Assembly: GCF_014199685.1 (NCBI RefSeq) | Contig: NZ_JACHNZ010000005.1 | Coordinates: forward strand, 45,233-109,232 | Direction: 5' to 3' | From: Sphingosinicella soli | GTDB taxonomy: Bacteria; Pseudomonadota; Alphaproteobacteria; Sphingomonadales; Sphingomonadaceae | Length of the DNA stretch: 64,000 bases | Notes under the pieces: model-generated | Told to the model about the DNA's origin: nothing | Database searches by the model: none | The model's input: only the letters and a program-made list of their open reading frames with translations | Part shown: one piece after another, positions 1 through 8,512 of the stretch | Numbering within the stretch: position 1 is the stretch's first letter | How the letters are laid out: each line of letters opens with the position of its first letter | Position numbers and translations under genes: made by a program

Positions 1-484
1 GGAAGCTCAGCATGATGCCGAGATAAATGCCGCTGGAGTAAATGCCCATCGCCAGCGCGCGTCGGCGCGGCTCGAAATAATCGGAGATGATCGAATAGGT
101 CGGCGCGCCGCCGCCCGCTTCCGCCACGCCGACGACGGCGCGGCCGAGCAGCAACTGGCCGAAGCCGGTGACCATGCCGCACAGAGATGTCGCCGCGCTC
201 CAGACCGTGACGGCGACGGCGACCAGATTGCGCCGGTTGTGACGATCCGAATAGCGGGCGATCACCACGGTGGAGACGGCATAGAGCACGGCGAAACCGA
301 AGCCGCTGAGCACGCCCATCGCCGTATCCGACAGGCCGAGATCCTGCTGGATCGGCACCAGCAGGATCGACAGGATCATCCGGTCGATCCAGTTCAGGAT
401 GAAGATCAGGACCAGGATGAAGAGCACGTAATAGGAATAAAGCGTGCTGTGCTGCGCCGGCGTTTCGGTTTCCGGTTTGGTCAT
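1..484 (-). CDS. MFS transporter, N-terminal part (cut by window edge)
   Basis: The N-terminal ~161 residues of a major facilitator superfamily permease are visible, and the rest lies beyond the left edge. It starts MTKPETETP. A first membrane helix (YYVLFILVLIFILNW) leads into a DRMILSILL stretch, and a loop with YSDRHNRRN matches the conserved MFS loop between TM2 and TM3. A GRAVVGVAEAGGGAPTYS segment resembles the TM4 region of sugar-acid/aromatic-acid permeases. The ATG overlaps the TGA of the upstream aldehyde dehydrogenase gene by four bases, so this is the last gene seen in the phospho-lyase operon and probably imports that pathway's substrate. The substrate cannot be read from the sequence. 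Confidence 0.85.
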   Translation of the reverse strand, partial: MTKPETETPAQHSTLYSYYVLFILVLIFILNWIDRMILSILLVPIQQDLGLSDTAMGVLSGFGFAVLYAVSTVVIARYSDRHNRRNLVAVAVTVWSAATSLCGMVTGFGQLLLGRAVVGVAEAGGGAPTYSIISDYFEPRRRALAMGIYSSGIYLGIMLSF

Positions 485-1917
485 GCCGCGCGCCTGCTGA
501 TGCGGACGGTCTGGAGCTGCATGTATTCGTCGAGGCCGTGGAGGCCGAACGCGGTGCCGATGCCGGATTGCTTGGCGCCGCCGAACGGCGCGTCGGGCGA
601 GATGGTCGCGTGATCGTTCACCCACACGGTGCCCGCCTGCATCCGCTCGGCGAGCTTGCGCGCCGCGGCGAGATCCGACGACCAGACCGAGCCGCCGAGG
701 CCGTTCTCGTTCGCATTGGCGCGGGCGAGCGCGTCCTCCGGATCGGAATAGCGGATGATGGGAAGGATCGGGCCGAACTGTTCCTCGTCGACGATGCGCA
801 TGCCCTCGGCGGCATCGACCGCGACGGAGAGCGGGAAAAAATAGCCGTCGCTCGTCATCGGCGCGCCGCCGCACAGGAACCGGGCGCCCATCGCCTTCGC
901 CTCTTCCGCCAGCGCGCAGAGATAATCGAACTGCGCCTTGTTCTGCACGGGGCCGAACTGCGTGGCGGGGTCGCTACCGGGGCCGACCTTGGCCTGAAGC
1001 GCGAGCGCGGCGAGCTTGGCGGCGAGCGCATCGTGGACTGAATCGTGGACATAGAGCCGCTTCAGCGCCGCACATGTCTGGCCGCAATTGCCGAAGGCCT
1101 TGGCGAAGATCTTGGGCGCGATCGCATCGATGTCCGCATCGGCGAGCACGATCGCGGCGTCGTTGCCGCCGAGTTCGAGCGTGAGGCGCTTCAGGTTGGC
1201 GGCGCCGCTCGCCATGATGCGGCGGCCTGTCCCGGTCGAACCGGTGAAGGTGATCTTGTCGATCCCGGGATGTTCGACCATTGACTGCCCCAGTCCGCTC
1301 TCGCCCGCGACCGAATTGAGCACGCCGGGCGGCAGATGCGCGCTCGCGATCTCGATGAAACGCAGCGCGGTGAAGGGTGTGTATGACGACGGCTTCATCA
1401 CCACGGTGTTGCCCGCGAGGAGCGCGGGGATGATGTGCCACACCGCGATCATCACCGGGTAGTTCCACGGCGTGATCGAGCCGACCACACCGAGCGGGCG
1501 GCGGTGGACTTCGACCAGTTCGTCGGCGTCGTCGCGGATTACCTCGACCGGGGGGCGCAACCTTGCGGTTGCGCGCGCCCACTGCGCGGCCCCGGCGATC
1601 TCGCCGCCCGCGCTGGTATGCAGGGGCTTGCCCTGCTCGCGTGAGAGCAGCGCGGCGAGGGAGTCGCGCTCGGCCTCCAGCGCGTCGGCGATGCGTTCGA
1701 TCGCTTCGGCGCGGGCTTCGATCGAGGTCGCGGACCAGGCAGGGAAGGCGCGCCTTGCGGCTGCGACGGCGAGATCGAGATCGTCGCGCGTCGCGAGCGG
1801 TGCCTGCGCGAAGGGGCGTGCGGTCGCGGGATCGACGACGTCGAATGCGTCGCGGGTCGACAAAGGCTTCCCGTCGACGATCAGCGCGGGGAGGCGTGGG
1901 CTCGGGGCTTGCATCAT
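481..1917 (-). CDS. NAD(P)-dependent aldehyde dehydrogenase
   Basis: Full-length ALDH-superfamily enzyme, 478 residues, oxidising an aldehyde to the acid with NAD(P). The TPWNYP motif has the oxyanion Asn at about 152, the general-base Glu is in LELGGND (about 248), and the nucleophile Cys is in NCGQTC (about 282). The start chosen is the ATG at 1917, which overlaps the stop of the deformylase-like gene by four bases. An in-frame start at 1938 lies further inside that gene and seems unnecessary. A kinase plus AGXT2L phospho-lyase upstream would generate an aldehyde, so this enzyme is the logical next step. It resembles the ALDH at 62503-63906 (same CGQ/SGQ-x-C plus IKRLYV-like block), so the two are probably the same subfamily. 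Substrate unknown. Confidence 0.9.
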   Translation of the reverse strand: MMQAPSPRLPALIVDGKPLSTRDAFDVVDPATARPFAQAPLATRDDLDLAVAAARRAFPAWSATSIEARAEAIERIADALEAERDSLAALLSREQGKPLHTSAGGEIAGAAQWARATARLRPPVEVIRDDADELVEVHRRPLGVVGSITPWNYPVMIAVWHIIPALLAGNTVVMKPSSYTPFTALRFIEIASAHLPPGVLNSVAGESGLGQSMVEHPGIDKITFTGSTGTGRRIMASGAANLKRLTLELGGNDAAIVLADADIDAIAPKIFAKAFGNCGQTCAALKRLYVHDSVHDALAAKLAALALQAKVGPGSDPATQFGPVQNKAQFDYLCALAEEAKAMGARFLCGGAPMTSDGYFFPLSVAVDAAEGMRIVDEEQFGPILPIIRYSDPEDALARANANENGLGGSVWSSDLAAARKLAERMQAGTVWVNDHATISPDAPFGGAKQSGIGTAFGLHGLDEYMQLQTVRISRRAA

Positions 1918-2453
1918 TCGGACGCGTGCTTTGCCCACTCGGCGCGCGGGAGCAGCGCCTCAGTGAAGCCGAACTTGGTGATGTCGGTGATCCGCTGTGG
2001 ATAGAGGATCCCGTCCAGATGATCGTATTCGTGCTGGAACAGCCGCGCGTGGAAGCCGCTTGCCTCGCGCTGCAGCGTGCCGCCGTCTTCCAGCGTGCCG
2101 CCGTAGCGGATGCGGGTGAAACGCGGCACGAGCCCGCGCATGCCGGGAACGGACAGACAGGATTCCGGGCCGTGATCCTTCTCTTCGGTGAGGATTTCGA
2201 GCCAGGGGTTGATGAGCGCGGTGAGCGGCACAGGCTCCTGCTCCGGGTGGTATTTCGTGGCGGCGATGCCGAAGATGAGGATGCGCAGATCGATGCCGAT
2301 CTGGGGCGCTGCGAGCCCGAACGCCTTGGCATCATGCAGCGTATCGTACATGTCGGCGATGACGGCCTTCACCGCCGGATCATCCACGTGCGCGACCGGC
2401 TTTGCGACCTCCAGCAGGCGGGGGTCGCCCATTTTGAGGATGTCCCGGATCAT
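1914..2453 (-). CDS. def: Peptide deformylase family protein in a catabolic operon
   Basis: 179 residues, normal length for peptide deformylase (PDF), a metal-dependent enzyme removing N-formyl groups. All three family motifs are present: GLAAPQIG at 46-53, ESCLSVPG with metal-ligand Cys at about 99, and QHEYDHLDG with ligands His141/His145 and catalytic Glu142. Motif 2 reads ESCLS instead of the housekeeping EGCLS, as in secondary PDF paralogues. There is no fmt gene next to it. It sits between a kinase and an aldehyde dehydrogenase, overlapping both by four bases (ATGA). This placement argues either for a spare PDF or for an amidase acting on an N-formyl intermediate of the pathway. The second reading is inference. 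Confidence 0.85.
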   Translation of the reverse strand: MIRDILKMGDPRLLEVAKPVAHVDDPAVKAVIADMYDTLHDAKAFGLAAPQIGIDLRILIFGIAATKYHPEQEPVPLTALINPWLEILTEEKDHGPESCLSVPGMRGLVPRFTRIRYGGTLEDGGTLQREASGFHARLFQHEYDHLDGILYPQRITDITKFGFTEALLPRAEWAKHASE

Positions 2454-3442
2454 TGCCGATCTCCTTCATGTGCCAGATATGCCGCTGCCAGTCGGCAGGC
2501 GCGATCGATGTGCATTGCGGCCTTTTCCCTTGCCGTCGATGTTTCCGCGCGGGTCTGCAGCCAGCCGAGATAGGTGGTCGCGCGCAGGAACATGAACAGC
2601 GGCAGATGCGCGACATCGGTGTCGCCGAGCGGGCGCACCGAACCGTAACCGTCGAGGAGCTGCCGCCGGGTCTCGGAGTAATCCGCCCTGTCGAGGTTCG
2701 CGCAGAGGATCGTCGCGAGTTCGAACATGTACCAGCCGAAGCCGCTATCGTCGAAATCGATCGCTTGAAGCGCGCCCTCGTTTTCCAGCACATTGTCGCG
2801 GATCAGATCGGCGTGGATCATGCCGAAGCGATCCGGCGTCTTGCCGTACATCGCGAGACCCGCCTTCGCCGCGTCGGCCGCCTCGCGCAGCAGCGCGTGC
2901 TGGTCTGCGGACAGCGCGGGGAGATCGAGAAAGCGGCCCCACACAGGGCGTTCGCCGAGCAGACCCTCTTCATCCCAGCTATGGCGCGTGAAATCCGCCG
3001 GGAGCGAAATTTGCGAGCCGCGCAGATGCAGGCGCGCGGCGAGCGCGCCGAGGCGGTGATGGTAGGCGGGACCGGAACCGGCCTCTCCGACAGGGGCACC
3101 GGCTAGCCAGCCGATCATATCCACCTGCCGCGCCGTGTCGGCGAGATCGATGCGCACGAACAGGCTGCCGTCCTTTGCCGGAACCACCGAAGGCACGGCG
3201 ATGCCTGCACGGTCCAGCTCGCGCATCCAGTAAAGCTCGGATCGCAGCGCCGCATCGGAATGATAACCCGCGCGGTGTACGCGGAGCGCAAACCGGGCGC
3301 CGTCTTCACGCCTTACCGAAAAGACCGCATTCTCGCGATTTTTGAACAATTCGGGCGCACCGAAATTCCCGTCCCAGCGGCCGAGCGCTGCGCGGGCGAG
3401 ATCGGTGAGATCGGTGTCTGAGGCCAAGGTGCCGGTCCTCAC
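2450..3442 (-). CDS. APH-fold small-molecule kinase, hydroxylysine/amino-alcohol kinase-like
   Basis: 330-residue phosphotransferase of the aminoglycoside phosphotransferase/homoserine kinase fold. The catalytic loop HADLIRDN (His210, Asp212, Asn217) is followed by the metal-binding DFDD at about 229-232. A GTG start overlaps the aminotransferase stop (GTGA). In animals hydroxylysine kinase (AGPHD1, same fold) works with an AGXT2L phospho-lyase, and the adjacent gene here is AGXT2L-like. The likely role is therefore ATP-dependent phosphorylation of an amino alcohol or hydroxy-amino acid, making the substrate for the phospho-lyase. The domain is certain; the substrate is inferred from context. 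Antibiotic resistance is unlikely in this setting. Confidence 0.75.
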   Translation of the reverse strand: MRTGTLASDTDLTDLARAALGRWDGNFGAPELFKNRENAVFSVRREDGARFALRVHRAGYHSDAALRSELYWMRELDRAGIAVPSVVPAKDGSLFVRIDLADTARQVDMIGWLAGAPVGEAGSGPAYHHRLGALAARLHLRGSQISLPADFTRHSWDEEGLLGERPVWGRFLDLPALSADQHALLREAADAAKAGLAMYGKTPDRFGMIHADLIRDNVLENEGALQAIDFDDSGFGWYMFELATILCANLDRADYSETRRQLLDGYGSVRPLGDTDVAHLPLFMFLRATTYLGWLQTRAETSTAREKAAMHIDRACRLAAAYLAHEGDRQ

Positions 3443-4722
3443 AGGCCGCCGAGAACGGTGTCGAGCGCGGACAGGAGATGATCGGCATCCGCGCTTGAAA
3501 ACACGAGCGGCGGGCGCATTTTCAGCATGTTGCCGCGCCGCCCGATCCGGCTGAGGAGGACGCCGTTTTCGCGCATGCGATTGACCACGCGGGTCGTTTC
3601 TTCCGCCGCCGGTGTACCGTCCGCGCGAATGAATTCGACACCGAAGAACAGGCCGCGTCCGCGCACGTTGGCGATGAGCGGATGTTTCTGCGCCAGCCGT
3701 TCGAGGCCCGCGCGCACATGCGCGCCGGTCTCGCGGCTGTTTCTCAGCAGATCGAGCCGGTCGATTTCATCCAGCACCGCCATGCCCGCCGCAGCCGCGA
3801 CGGGGTTGCCCGCGAACGTGTTGAAATAGCGCGACGTCTGACCGAAGCGTTCGATCCATTCGCGGCGCGTGACCAGGCCCGCGAGCGGGAAGCCGTTGCC
3901 CATCGGCTTGCCGAGCGTGACGATGTCGGGGGTGACGCCGGTAAGCTGATGGCCCCACATCGCGTCGCCGGTCCGCGCGAAGCCGGACTGGACCTCGTCG
4001 CAGATATAGAGGCCGCCCGCACGGCGGACGATCTCCACCGCCTGCTCGACATAACCCGGCACGCGATCGGGAAGGCCCTCGTTGGCGAAGAAGGAGTCGA
4101 TGAGCAGCGCCGCGACCCGGATGCCGTCGGCGGCAAGCGAGTCGACGGCATCCTGTACTTGAGCGGCGAACGCCGCCGCGAGTTCCGCGTCGCTGCGGCC
4201 CTGCCGGTCGTGCGCAGGATCGGGCACGCGCACCGCGCGGGCGAACGCGGGGAAGGCTTCGCCGCCGGGGAACGAACTCGCCAGCCCCGCCAGGATGGTC
4301 GAGTTGCCGTGATAGCTGTTGTCGCTGACGATGATGCCATACCCGCCCGAAATGGCGCGCGCGACGCGCAGCGCCAGCTCGTTCGCCTCGGTTCCCGAGC
4401 AGGTGAGCGTGACGGCGTCGAGCGGCGCGTCGAAGCGCGCGGTCAGCTGTTCGGCATAGCGGACGAGGTTTTCGTCGAGATAGCGCGTGTGGAGGTTGAG
4501 CGTTGCCGCCTGGCGGGAAATCGCCTCCACGACGCGGGGGTTGCAATGGCCGACGCAGGGCACGTTGTTGTAGACGTCGAGATAGGCGCGGCCATCGGCA
4601 TCGTAGACCCATGCACCCTCGCCGCGCACAAGATGGAGCGGCGTTTCATAGAAAAGCGGACTGTTCCTGCCGAGCACACGCTGTCGGCGCAGGAGCAGTT
4701 CGTCAGAGTTCGCCACGATCAT
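3439..4722 (-). CDS. Class III PLP enzyme of the AGXT2L phospho-lyase type
   Basis: 427 residues, complete class III aminotransferase fold. PLP lysine is Lys272 in TLGKPMGNGFP, the cofactor-ring Asp is in ICDEVQSGF (Asp242), and phosphate contacts are in CSGTEAN (109-114). Several stretches look like AGXT2L1/AGXT2L2 (ethanolamine-phosphate and phosphohydroxylysine phospho-lyases) rather than classical transaminases: VGHCNP near 57-62, RYLDEN at 80-85, and the C-terminal VRGRGLFFGVEF and LKMRPPLVFS blocks. Such enzymes eliminate phosphate and ammonia, giving an aldehyde. This is the first gene of the minus-strand operon and is followed by kinase, deformylase-like, ALDH and MFS genes, all overlapping. 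A plain omega-transaminase remains the alternative. Confidence 0.8.
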   Translation of the reverse strand: MIVANSDELLLRRQRVLGRNSPLFYETPLHLVRGEGAWVYDADGRAYLDVYNNVPCVGHCNPRVVEAISRQAATLNLHTRYLDENLVRYAEQLTARFDAPLDAVTLTCSGTEANELALRVARAISGGYGIIVSDNSYHGNSTILAGLASSFPGGEAFPAFARAVRVPDPAHDRQGRSDAELAAAFAAQVQDAVDSLAADGIRVAALLIDSFFANEGLPDRVPGYVEQAVEIVRRAGGLYICDEVQSGFARTGDAMWGHQLTGVTPDIVTLGKPMGNGFPLAGLVTRREWIERFGQTSRYFNTFAGNPVAAAAGMAVLDEIDRLDLLRNSRETGAHVRAGLERLAQKHPLIANVRGRGLFFGVEFIRADGTPAAEETTRVVNRMRENGVLLSRIGRRGNMLKMRPPLVFSSADADHLLSALDTVLGGL

Positions 4723-5061
4723 TCCTTACCAAGATCTCTGCGGCGCAGGAGTGCGCGCGCGCCGCGCCGCCTGAGACCGATCCGGCGCGCCATTGGAAAA
4801 ACGATAGGGACAGCGCGGGGTAAAATACCGCCACTTAACGGCGAAATCCGGCCACGACACAGGCCGCTCTCCGGTATTCGCCGGGCCGCGCACGGTGTGG
4901 CCGAGATTGTGCGCAATTTGGCCCATCGCTCCGCCGGGCTTGGGATAAGTTTCGTTTCACAACAGCCGATGCCGTAATGCCGACGGAGCGATCGGACATC
5001 GTGCATTGCTGTTTCAGGGGAAATCACGGGTCATCCGTTTTTTGAGGGGGAGTATTCTCGC
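4723..5061. promoter_or_regulatory. Divergent intergenic region between phospho-lyase operon and TonB receptor
   Basis: 339 bp between the two divergent start codons. It must hold both promoters, but no confident -35/-10 pair is visible. A 9-bp inverted repeat (ATCGCTCCG at 4925-4933 and CGGAGCGAT at 4984-4992) may mark a regulator site. A purine-rich ribosome-binding site (GAGGGGGA at about 5044-5051) precedes the receptor ATG. Open frames here look like shadow frames of GC-rich DNA. Confidence 0.4.
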
Positions 5062-7452
5062 ATGAAATACAGCAATCGTCGCATAATCCTGATCGCCGCG
5101 ACAGCCCTGACGCCGCTGTGCGCGTCCGCAGCCATGGCGCAGCCGGCGGCGGGCGAGGACGCCGCGCAGGCAGCCGGCATGGTCGGCGAAATTGTCGTCA
5201 CGGCCAGCCGCCGATCGGAAAGCATCAACAAGGTGTCTTCCAGTATCGCCGCCTATGACCGGCAGGCGCTCGACAATCAGGGCATCCGCAGCTTCAGCGA
5301 TGTCGTTTCGCAGACTCCGGGCCTTTCGCTGCAGCAGCAAAGCACGTTCCAGCCGGCGAATATTGCGATCCGCGGCGTTCGCTCGACGGTGGGCGCCGCC
5401 ACGACCGGCATCTACATCGACGATACGCCCATCCAGTCCCGCAGTGCGGGCGCCCAGAGCCCCGGCGACGCGCTGCCGACCATCTTCGATCTGGACCGTG
5501 TCGAGGTGCTGCGCGGCCCGCAGGGAACGCTGTTCGGCTCCGGCTCGGAAGGCGGCGCGGTGCGTTTCATTTCGCCCGCGCCCGACCTCGACGAGGTGCA
5601 GGCCTATGGCCGCGCCGAGCTTTCATCGACGGACAGCGGCGGCATCAATTACGAAGGCGGCGCTGCGGCCAGCACACCGATCGTGGAAGGCAAGCTCGCG
5701 ATCCGGCTGAGCGGATCCTACCCCCATGAATCCGGCTTCGTGGACCGTATCAACGAGCGCACCGGCGCGATGGTGGACAAGGACGCGAACACGTCGGCCG
5801 TCCACACGATGAAGGCCGCCGTGCTTTGGGCGCCGACCGATACTATCCGGATCACGCCATCGCTGAACTTCCAGGAATCGCGCGCCGACGATTACGGGCA
5901 ATTCTATGTTCGTCTTTCCGACCGTTCCAAGCAGCGTCTGATCAGCGGGCGCACCAACGCGCAGCCGTCCAAGGACCGCTTCTATCTGCCCGCGCTGAAA
6001 GTCGAAGCCGATTTCGGCGGGGTGACGGCGACGTCGGTGACGTCGTTCTTTACCCGCCGCCAGTCGATGGTTCTGGATTTCACGCTTCTGGACGAGTCGG
6101 TTGCCCGCCTGTTCAACGGGATGCGGCCTCCCGAGACGCAGCTGCCGGGTGTCGGCACCCTGCCGGTGCCCATACTGATCCCGGAAGCCTTCGTGGCAGC
6201 GGGCGGGGCGACCAACACGACGGACAACAGTCAGGACAATTTCATGCAGGAGGTCCGGCTTCAATCGAACAACAGCGAGTCCGCGTTCCGCTGGCTGATC
6301 GGCGGCTTTTATCAGCGCGCCAAGCAGCAGAACGTCGTCAACGTCCGCGATGCCTATTACGCCGCCGCGTTCGAAACACTTCGCGGTCTCCAGAATCGTG
6401 AGGAGATCACGCGTTATTATCGCGACTTCAACCTGGTCGACGAACAGCTTGCCGCATTCGGCAACATAGATTTGCGCTTCGGCGATCTTACGTTTTCAGC
6501 GGGCGGCCGGATCGCCTCCGCGAAGTTCTCATACGACGAGCTTCTGGAAGGCTCGTTCGTGCCGCCGACGGGGCGCAGCTTCACGACCGGGAAACAAAAG
6601 GAGTCGCCGTTCACGCCGAAGGTGAGCGTGACGTGGGAGCCTTCAAACGCTGCACTGGTCTATGCTTCCGCATCCAAGGGCTTCCGTGTGGGCGGCGCGA
6701 ACGTCCCGATCACGCCCTCGCCGCCGTGCCTCGATTCGCTGTCGCAGCTCGGTCTGGACACAGCGCCGGGAACCTTCGATTCGGACTCGGTGTGGAACTA
6801 CGAAGTCGGCGGCAAGGTCGGGCTTTTCGATCGGAAGGTGCAGGTCAACGCCAGCATTTATCATGTCGACTGGAGCAACATTCAGAGCTTCGTGAGCCTC
6901 AGCGGCTGTCCGGGTGGGTTCATCACCAATCTGGGCGCCGCCAATAGCGACGGCTTCGACCTGTCGATCAGCGCACGCCCCACCGACTCACTCTTCCTCG
7001 CGCTTGCGGGCGGCTACAACAAGTCCCGCTTTGCCAAAACGCTTACGTCGAACGGCATCATCCTTGCCGAGCGGGGCGCGGAGGTCAGCGATGCACCGCC
7101 GTGGCAGATCACCGCGACGCTGGAATATTCGATGCCGCTGGGCAGCGGCGACGGCTATATTCGCGGCATCAACCAATATGCGTCGCGCAACAACGGCACG
7201 ATTTCCAAATACGACACGCCCACGTCTTCGGGCTATGATCCCAATGGACAGCGGAACGACGGCTATCACCTGACCAGCCTGCGCGTCGGCTGGCGCGACG
7301 ATAATTTCGATCTCGCGCTGTTCGCCGACAATCTGTTCAATTCGCACCCGCAGCTGAACTACATCTCGAACGCGTTTCCGACCGACACGACCTATTATGC
7401 CAATACGCTGCGGCCGCGCACGATCGGGCTGACGCTGACCGCCCGGCGTTGA
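5062..7452 (+). CDS. TonB-dependent outer-membrane receptor
   Basis: 796-residue outer-membrane active transporter. A signal peptide (basic start, hydrophobic core, cleavage about AMA-Q at 26/27) precedes a TonB box-like GEIVVTASRR at 42-51. The plug domain follows, with VSQTPGLS, IRGVRS, YIDDTP and the hallmark VEVLRGPQGTLFGSG near 150. The C-terminal beta-barrel ends in a short repetitive Leu/Thr strand and Ala-Arg-Arg, lacking the usual terminal Phe. Sphingomonads use many such receptors for carbohydrates, aromatics and other bulky compounds, not only siderophores. It diverges from the phospho-lyase operon, so it may import that pathway's substrate or a precursor. Confidence 0.93.
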   Translation: MKYSNRRIILIAATALTPLCASAAMAQPAAGEDAAQAAGMVGEIVVTASRRSESINKVSSSIAAYDRQALDNQGIRSFSDVVSQTPGLSLQQQSTFQPANIAIRGVRSTVGAATTGIYIDDTPIQSRSAGAQSPGDALPTIFDLDRVEVLRGPQGTLFGSGSEGGAVRFISPAPDLDEVQAYGRAELSSTDSGGINYEGGAAASTPIVEGKLAIRLSGSYPHESGFVDRINERTGAMVDKDANTSAVHTMKAAVLWAPTDTIRITPSLNFQESRADDYGQFYVRLSDRSKQRLISGRTNAQPSKDRFYLPALKVEADFGGVTATSVTSFFTRRQSMVLDFTLLDESVARLFNGMRPPETQLPGVGTLPVPILIPEAFVAAGGATNTTDNSQDNFMQEVRLQSNNSESAFRWLIGGFYQRAKQQNVVNVRDAYYAAAFETLRGLQNREEITRYYRDFNLVDEQLAAFGNIDLRFGDLTFSAGGRIASAKFSYDELLEGSFVPPTGRSFTTGKQKESPFTPKVSVTWEPSNAALVYASASKGFRVGGANVPITPSPPCLDSLSQLGLDTAPGTFDSDSVWNYEVGGKVGLFDRKVQVNASIYHVDWSNIQSFVSLSGCPGGFITNLGAANSDGFDLSISARPTDSLFLALAGGYNKSRFAKTLTSNGIILAERGAEVSDAPPWQITATLEYSMPLGSGDGYIRGINQYASRNNGTISKYDTPTSSGYDPNGQRNDGYHLTSLRVGWRDDNFDLALFADNLFNSHPQLNYISNAFPTDTTYYANTLRPRTIGLTLTARR

Positions 7453-7473
7453 CGGCCCGGCGCTGACAGGTGC

Positions 7474-7522
7474 CTGAATGGACAGGTCGCGGCTCTCCGG
7501 AGTGCGCGGCCTGTCCATTCAG
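7474..7522. terminator. Bidirectional hairpin terminator
   Basis: A perfect 13-bp inverted repeat (CTGAATGGACAGG at 7474-7486, its reverse complement at 7510-7522), with a further CGCG/CGCG pair inside the loop. It lies between the convergent receptor and GlxA-type regulator genes. Neither side has a long T-run, so efficiency is uncertain. Confidence 0.7.
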
Positions 7523-7526
7523 TGTT

Positions 7527-8459
7527 TCAGGATTCGGGCCCGCGCCGCAGCGCGCGCCTCAGGTTGCGCTCGTCGCCGAAGCCGTAGTCGCGCGCGATGC
7601 GCTTGAGCGAGGAGTTGCCGCGCTCGATCGCGCTTTGCGCCGCTTCGAGCCGCAGCGCCGCGATGGCGCGCGCGGGGGTTCGGCCGGTGCTGTCGCGGTA
7701 GCGGCGGGAAAAGGTTCGCACGCTCATGCCCGCGATCTCGGCCATCTGTTCCACGGTCAGCGGATGCGCCAGATTTTCGCGGATCCAGGCGTGGAGCGCG
7801 GCGAAGCTGTCGTCGGCGATCTGGAGCGAGAAGGGCTGGCTGAGCTGCGGCTGCGAACCCGAACGCCGCAGATAGACGACCAGATAGCGCGCCACCTCCA
7901 TCGCCGCCTCGTAGCCGTAATCATCCTCGATCAGCGCTAGCGACATGTCGATGCCCGTCGTGACGCCCGCACACGTCCAGACGCCGCCATCCTGCACATA
8001 GATGCTGTCCGCCTCGATCTGCGCCTCGGGCGCCCGCTTGCGCAGTTGATCGACCGCCGCCCAGTGCGTTGTCGCCCGGCGCCCGTCCAGCTGCCTCGCC
8101 GCGGCAAGCAGAAAAGCGCCCGTGCAGACGGAGCAAAGCCGCCGAACATCGGGCGCGACGTCGGCGATCCACTGCACCATCGCTTCGGGCACTTCGGGTC
8201 TGCGCGGGCTCCCGCCGCCCGGCACGATCACGGTATCGACATCGCCGAGGTCGCCGCAGGGCGTTGTCTGGATCAACATGCCGCTCGACGTGCGCACGAG
8301 GCCGCCTGCCAGCGACACTGTGGAAATCCGGTAGCGCGGGGTCTTCTCACCGGAAGCGTCAGCCGCGAGCCAGAAGGCTTCGAGCGGGCCCGACACGTCG
8401 AGGATGTTCACGTCGTCATACAGCGTGAACGCGATATGCAGCGGTTTGGGTTGCGACAT
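7527..8459 (-). CDS. GlxA-type transcriptional regulator (DJ-1/PfpI domain plus AraC HTH)
   Basis: 310 residues with two domains. The N-terminal DJ-1/PfpI-like amidotransferase fold spans about residues 1-190, with FTLYDDVNILDVSGP, VPGGGSPRRP and a SVCTGAFLL nucleophile-elbow motif. The C-terminal AraC-family double helix-turn-helix has MAEIAGMSVRTFSRRY as its first HTH and a DYGFGDERNLRR-type second. The start is placed at MSQPKPL (ATG 8459) because DJ-1 homology begins there; the open frame upstream lacks family resemblance and runs antisense to the IclR gene region. It probably regulates nearby catabolic genes and may respond to an amine or nitrogenous ligand through the DJ-1 domain. It reads in the same direction as the IclR gene upstream. 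Confidence 0.9.
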   Translation of the reverse strand: MSQPKPLHIAFTLYDDVNILDVSGPLEAFWLAADASGEKTPRYRISTVSLAGGLVRTSSGMLIQTTPCGDLGDVDTVIVPGGGSPRRPEVPEAMVQWIADVAPDVRRLCSVCTGAFLLAAARQLDGRRATTHWAAVDQLRKRAPEAQIEADSIYVQDGGVWTCAGVTTGIDMSLALIEDDYGYEAAMEVARYLVVYLRRSGSQPQLSQPFSLQIADDSFAALHAWIRENLAHPLTVEQMAEIAGMSVRTFSRRYRDSTGRTPARAIAALRLEAAQSAIERGNSSLKRIARDYGFGDERNLRRALRRGPES

Positions 8460-8512
8460 GATGGAAAAGGCTATCAGCGGGTCGCGATCAGCGCAACGTG
8501 GGGCGGGCCCGC

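Noticed and set aside
974..2335. 453-codon minus-strand frame overlapping ALDH and deformylase
   Set aside because: Arg/Ser/Pro-rich shadow of two well-supported genes in another frame.
2450..3442. Aminoglycoside resistance gene
   Set aside because: APH fold alone is not specific; the overlapping metabolic genes point to a catabolic kinase.
4719..5027. 102-codon minus-strand frame upstream of the phospho-lyase gene
   Set aside because: Arg-rich, no family resemblance, lies in a promoter region of GC-rich DNA; treated as a chance frame.
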